Under the pieces are notes generated by a model that saw only the letters and a program-made list of their open reading frames with translations, made no database searches and had not been told where the DNA came from. DNA of 64,000 nt from positions 28,265 to 92,264 of the forward strand of contig JBBKWH010000084.1 in NCBI GenBank assembly GCA_037968855.1, given 5' to 3'. Shown in pieces: positions 60,790-64,000 of this stretch. Source of the stretch: JBBKWH01 sp037968855. GTDB taxonomy: Bacteria > Pseudomonadota > Gammaproteobacteria > Pseudomonadales > Moraxellaceae. A program made the translations under genes and the position numbers. Each line of letters begins with the position of its first letter. Positions within the stretch are counted from its first letter, which is position 1.

Positions 60790-62097
60790 TCATGTACTTG
60801 CCATAGGCTGACGCTGTAGCGCTAAAGGTGGATCAATCAATACTAAACGTTCGGTACAAAACGGAATCAACCACAACGCCACTTGCCCCGCTGACACATG
60901 CGCAAAGTGCCCACTTCGCAGCACAGCGTTAAAGCGATCGGTGTGCGGATAAACCAAACACACATCGCCACCCTGCGGCAAATATGACGCAGCATACATG
61001 GCCATTTGATGCAAATCGTGTCGATCTACCTGATCAATCGCCGCGTCAGACAGCAACTTCCATTTGGCATCTAAAATAGCAATATTTTGTCCATGCACTT
61101 GATACAGCAAATCAGGGACTAAGGCACGTTGCACCACACCAGCAGGATTGATCAATACTTGATGATGATTGGCTTGAGCAATCAACTGATGCTCAGACGG
61201 CATCTGTTTGCGCACAGCTTGCTCAACCACCTGCTCAAACAAACGATTCATATCAAACAACAAGCTTAACGCCTCGGCCTGACCCATGCCCGTCAAAGGC
61301 CGTGCTGTGCCTAAAATCAACTCATACCACGCCAATGCAGGGCGATAATGCTGCATATTGCGATCCAAGCGCACCGCTTTAAAGTCCGCTGCAATCTGCA
61401 CCGATGGCGCAATGTCCAACACGCGCTGATCCAAAGCATGCGCCAACTGTTGATGTTGGCTCAATCGTGTCCATTGCAATAGTCTGCCCAATGCCGCACG
61501 TAGCAAGCGATTTTCTGGCCGATTGCGCTGATACACATCATGCTCAGTATAAAAACGCTCGTGATGACTATGGTTATCGCGAATTTGCTGCCCAACCAAC
61601 AGCTTACCGCGCAGCACCAGTTGATTACTCTGCTGGCTCACATACTGACTACACAGGCCACGCTGCACGAGCTGTGCAAAGCACTGCAAGGCCAAGCCAA
61701 TCAACACCTCAAGCAACGGCACATGCGCCTGTGCCACCGCTGCTGCATCGAGTTGTAAGGCTTTCATGCTTGGCAGATGGGCCAGCATCTTGAGCAGCAT
61801 GTGTCTTGATTGCGGGAGGGTTTGACCCGCTTTGCCAGTCTTGGGCAAAATCTCCAGCACATGGCCGCACGGACTACGCAACACCCCCACATACTGCTGC
61901 ATCTTTAACACTGGCGTGCGCTTAAACACCTCCAAGCGCAGCCACGGCTGAGTCTCAGACTGTGCCAACAACCAATCAAAACAAGATTTTGGCACACTCA
62001 CCACGCCATTATTAGAGGCTAGGCCACTGTCTGCACAGACCACACGATCATGTTCAAAACAGACGCTATAAGCAGGCAGCACCGGCTCTGGCATCAT
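60790..62097 (-). CDS. mcrC: McrC-family nuclease subunit of an McrBC-type restriction system
   Basis: Partner nuclease (435 aa) for the McrB motor. N-terminal beta-rich region, then the McrBC C-subunit core and a PD-(D/E)XK site: RALVPDLLYQ near 327 with DAKWK near 342-346. Asp and Asp-Ala-Lys are in the right order. The start overlaps the mcrB stop by 4 bases (ATGA). The C-terminal tail after residue 420 is short and hydrophobic. With McrB it should form a translocating complex that cuts modified or foreign DNA; the target cannot be told. Confidence 0.88.
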   Translation of the reverse strand: MMPEPVLPAYSVCFEHDRVVCADSGLASNNGVVSVPKSCFDWLLAQSETQPWLRLEVFKRTPVLKMQQYVGVLRSPCGHVLEILPKTGKAGQTLPQSRHMLLKMLAHLPSMKALQLDAAAVAQAHVPLLEVLIGLALQCFAQLVQRGLCSQYVSQQSNQLVLRGKLLVGQQIRDNHSHHERFYTEHDVYQRNRPENRLLRAALGRLLQWTRLSQHQQLAHALDQRVLDIAPSVQIAADFKAVRLDRNMQHYRPALAWYELILGTARPLTGMGQAEALSLLFDMNRLFEQVVEQAVRKQMPSEHQLIAQANHHQVLINPAGVVQRALVPDLLYQVHGQNIAILDAKWKLLSDAAIDQVDRHDLHQMAMYAASYLPQGGDVCLVYPHTDRFNAVLRSGHFAHVSAGQVALWLIPFCTERLVLIDPPLALQRQPMAST

Positions 62098-63392
62098 GCC
62101 GTGATAACCATGCGATAACTGTCGATCTGGTCAAATGCAGTCACATTGAGCGTATAGCTTGGCTGCACCGCCACATCCAACGACGCACCAAAGAACTTCT
62201 GCATCTGTTGTTGCGCATCATGCTCCTGTACAAACTGCATCTGGTCAGGCTTACGGTGATCATTCAACACCCAACGAATTTTGCGCCAATCATCATAAAA
62301 ATATTCTTGTAACAGAGGCACAATGCGCTGCTGCATCACCGCTTTTAATTGCTCAAACGTGTCAACCGACATCAAATACGCATGACCGAGCAGACAATCA
62401 CGCCCCAGCAACAGCTCAATCCGTTGATTGATCACCGCAAGCAATTGGTCTAAGGCCACGCCATCCACCACCCGACCGGCCAGCACCGTGGCATCGGGCA
62501 TAATTTCCACAAATTCAAACCGCCGCCGTAGCGCGGTATCCAGTGGCGTCAGCGACCGATCCGCGCTATTCATGCTGCCATAAATGCTCACATTGCTTGG
62601 CACAGCAAACCACTCGCCCGAATACGGCAGCCGAACACGAATCGCATTCGGCTGGCCGTCACGTTTATCCAGTTCAATCAGGGTGATTAACTCACCAAAA
62701 ATCTTGCTGACGTTGCCACGGTTGATCTCGTCAATAAACATGGCGTAGTGGTGGCTTGGGTCATGCCGCGCCCGCTCGCACAGTTCGACAAACGCGCCTT
62801 GTTTGATCTCATAACGCACTTGGCCATCGTCTTGTTCGTCACTCAGCACAGGCCGCAAGCCTTCAATAAAATCTTCGTAGCCATACGACTGGTGAAAGGT
62901 GACAAAGCTAAAGCGCTGAATCTCGCGCTGCTCCTGCGGCCCTTGTTTAATCTGTTCAAGCACTACCCGCATCTCTTGCACATCATCGTGATCTAGATCG
63001 GCAATTACCCAATAATTGTCGTCTAACTCGGCAAACACACGCGGCGGTTTGCGCACGTTATAACTGCCTTTAGGTAGATCGACACTATGATCATTCAGTA
63101 CATTCCACACCCCTGCACCATTGCGCCGATCCCGTTGATTTAAGGTGGCTTTGCACTGATAAAAACGATGCGCCACCAAATCGGCTTTTTTGACCGAACG
63201 ATTCATATCCAACATGATCAACAACAACACATCACGCCAAACCAAAGGCCGCAACAACTCAGCCAAAAAACTCTCATCATCCGATTGAACGGCTTGTTCG
63301 CAATAGCCTTTTTGTAGTTGCTGTAAATGGTAGGTTTTGCCGGTTCCGGCAGGGCCGTAGAGGATTTGGTTTTTTACGTCTGATTCAGCCAT
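62094..63392 (-). CDS. mcrB: McrB-type AAA+ NTPase lacking the usual N-terminal reader domain
   Basis: AAA+ motor of 432 aa. Walker A GPAGTGKT is at residues 13-20, so there is no room for the N-terminal DNA-binding domain that McrB normally carries. Walker B FIDEINRGN is near 220 and the McrB signature MNSADRS (E. coli MNTADRS) near 273-279, with the Arg-rich LRRRFEF. Between Walker A and FVTFHQSYGYEDFIEG is an insert (about 50-125) with helices and a RKPPRVFAELDDNYWVI tail, resembling a winged-helix-like insert I recall from related McrB proteins. Starts 8 bases inside the DUF5615 gene. Confidence 0.85.
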   Translation of the reverse strand: MAESDVKNQILYGPAGTGKTYHLQQLQKGYCEQAVQSDDESFLAELLRPLVWRDVLLLIMLDMNRSVKKADLVAHRFYQCKATLNQRDRRNGAGVWNVLNDHSVDLPKGSYNVRKPPRVFAELDDNYWVIADLDHDDVQEMRVVLEQIKQGPQEQREIQRFSFVTFHQSYGYEDFIEGLRPVLSDEQDDGQVRYEIKQGAFVELCERARHDPSHHYAMFIDEINRGNVSKIFGELITLIELDKRDGQPNAIRVRLPYSGEWFAVPSNVSIYGSMNSADRSLTPLDTALRRRFEFVEIMPDATVLAGRVVDGVALDQLLAVINQRIELLLGRDCLLGHAYLMSVDTFEQLKAVMQQRIVPLLQEYFYDDWRKIRWVLNDHRKPDQMQFVQEHDAQQQMQKFFGASLDVAVQPSYTLNVTAFDQIDSYRMVITA

Positions 63393-63738
63393 GTACCACT
63401 AAACCTTGTTTTGATAATTCGACAAATGTGTTGTCCAAAAATGCCTGCTCAATGTTTGGCAAATAATCCAGCAATAACGTTGCTAATGCTTGGTTATGAA
63501 TATTACCAGTCGAAATCAGCAACAACCGCTGTGGCTTGTGCTGCAACAGATAGGAATCAACAAAATCAGAATCTTTTGTCACCACAATCCGCTGTTCAAG
63601 ATCAGCCACAGAGAGAACCAACTCATCAGATGAAGCATTGCCTTCTGCCAAGCTCAAGGTATGACGTACATCAATGCCTTGATCTGCCACTAAGCGAGCA
63701 AGTCGTCGAGGTAAATGAGCATCAAAAAGCATTTTCAT
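63385..63738 (-). CDS. DUF5615 PIN-like toxin-type protein
   Basis: A 117 aa PIN-like/Mut7-C-type protein commonly paired with DUF433. Seen: MLFDAHLPRRLARLV (acidic strand), HTLSLAEGNASSDELVLS, RIVVTKDSDFVDSYLL (conserved KDxDF) and an RLLLISTGNIHNQALATLL C-terminus. Proposed to be a nuclease toxin; activity in this family is largely predicted. The ATG at 63738 overlaps the DUF433 stop (TGATG) and has no ribosome site of its own, so translation is coupled. The mcrB start lies 8 bases before its stop. Confidence 0.85.
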   Translation of the reverse strand: MKMLFDAHLPRRLARLVADQGIDVRHTLSLAEGNASSDELVLSVADLEQRIVVTKDSDFVDSYLLQHKPQRLLLISTGNIHNQALATLLLDYLPNIEQAFLDNTFVELSKQGLVVHG

Positions 63739-63983
63739 CACGCTGCATTGACCTCAATGCGTTTCACTTGCGACAACCGCGCTGCATACATCAATACCGC
63801 GTAAATATCCTGCTCCTGCAAATCCTCATAATCTTCAAGGATTTCAGCAGTTGTCATACCACTGCTCATTAACTCAAGCAGCCACGCCACCGAATAACGT
63901 AACCCCCGAATCGACGGCTTACCGTGGCACTGCTGAGGATCAAGCGTGATTCTGCTCAATACATCATCAGACATTATCATCAT
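63738..63983 (-). CDS. DUF433 antitoxin-type protein
   Basis: An 81 aa protein of the DUF433 family, a winged-helix-like partner of DUF5615 proteins. Landmarks: RITLDPQQCHGKPSIRGLRYSV, LELMSSGMTTAEILEDY and a C-terminal YAVLMYAARL. Presumed antitoxin and autoregulator by analogy. GGAG is 5 bases before the first of two adjacent ATGs (63983, 63980). It opens the operon DUF433-DUF5615-mcrB-mcrC. The promoter lies outside the window or in the last 17 bases. Confidence 0.85.
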   Translation of the reverse strand: MMIMSDDVLSRITLDPQQCHGKPSIRGLRYSVAWLLELMSSGMTTAEILEDYEDLQEQDIYAVLMYAARLSQVKRIEVNAA

Positions 63984-64000
63984 CGTTGCTCCACTAGATT

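Overview
The window looks like ordinary chromosome of an aerobic, roughly 50% GC gammaproteobacterium, most likely a member of the Moraxellaceae or a close relative in the Pseudomonadales. This is inferred from gene content and neighbourhoods: recG-comF, mlaFEDCB, dxs next to ribA, hemF-aroE, glyQS, creBC/creD, and an aldehyde dehydrogenase beside a GMC oxidoreductase. I see no rRNA, tRNA, CRISPR array, insertion sequence or prophage. The accessory-looking parts are a brnTA-type toxin-antitoxin module (about 32.2-33.2 kb) and an McrBC-type operon at the right edge (60.8-64.0 kb).

Layout. 0-6.4 kb: a divergent NAD-binding reductase, then recG-comF, corA and two tandem ModA-like periplasmic binding proteins with no transporter genes. 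6.5-9.6 kb (minus): the complete mlaFEDCB lipid-transport operon. 9.8-17.6 kb (mostly minus): a small membrane protein, a DEAD-box RNA helicase with a long repetitive Arg/Gly tail and a long leader, a lipase, a DUF445 protein, suhB and dxs. 17.8-20.2 kb (plus): ribA, hemF, aroE. 20.3-28.8 kb: a methyltransferase, an acyl-CoA dehydrogenase, small envelope proteins, DUF2254 and Spx/ArsC-like genes, a TetR regulator with an alpha/beta hydrolase, and a BI-1-like membrane protein. 29.0-32.1 kb: glyQS. 32.1-33.3 kb: brnTA plus a DUF3916-like gene. 33.3-46.3 kb: transporters (EamA, SulP, AI-2E family, MATE), psiE, hemW, an EVE-domain protein, an ABC1/UbiB kinase, an SDR and a HopJ-family protein. 46.3-50.8 kb: a flavoprotein, then an aldehyde dehydrogenase/GMC alcohol dehydrogenase pair. 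51.0-55.3 kb: creB-creC, a small secreted protein and creD behind a near-consensus cre tag. 55.3-60.8 kb: a TrmB-like methyltransferase, yacG, a DUF4377 lipoprotein, two paralogous membrane diguanylate cyclases and an MBL-fold hydrolase. 60.8-64.0 kb (minus): DUF433, DUF5615, mcrB and mcrC, every junction overlapping.

How the genes work together. Mla proteins keep the outer membrane asymmetric by retrograde phospholipid transport. Dxs, RibA, HemF, HemW, AroE and SuhB are housekeeping metabolism. CreBC probably activates creD through the tag at 53695-53710. The GMC/aldehyde dehydrogenase pair could oxidise an alcohol to an acid. The two GGDEF proteins should make c-di-GMP.

The best candidate for an undescribed system is the four-gene overlapping operon at the right edge. 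A DUF433/DUF5615 toxin-antitoxin-like pair is translationally coupled to an McrB lacking the usual N-terminal modified-DNA reader domain, and to an McrC nuclease. Other signals worth a look are the palindromes at the hydrolase (26805-26827), hemF (18417-18444) and brnT (32166-32185) promoters, triple 12-bp-period repeats upstream of creB, and ModA-like paralogues whose oxyanion-binding residues are not conserved. All function calls come from reading motifs; no database search was possible.
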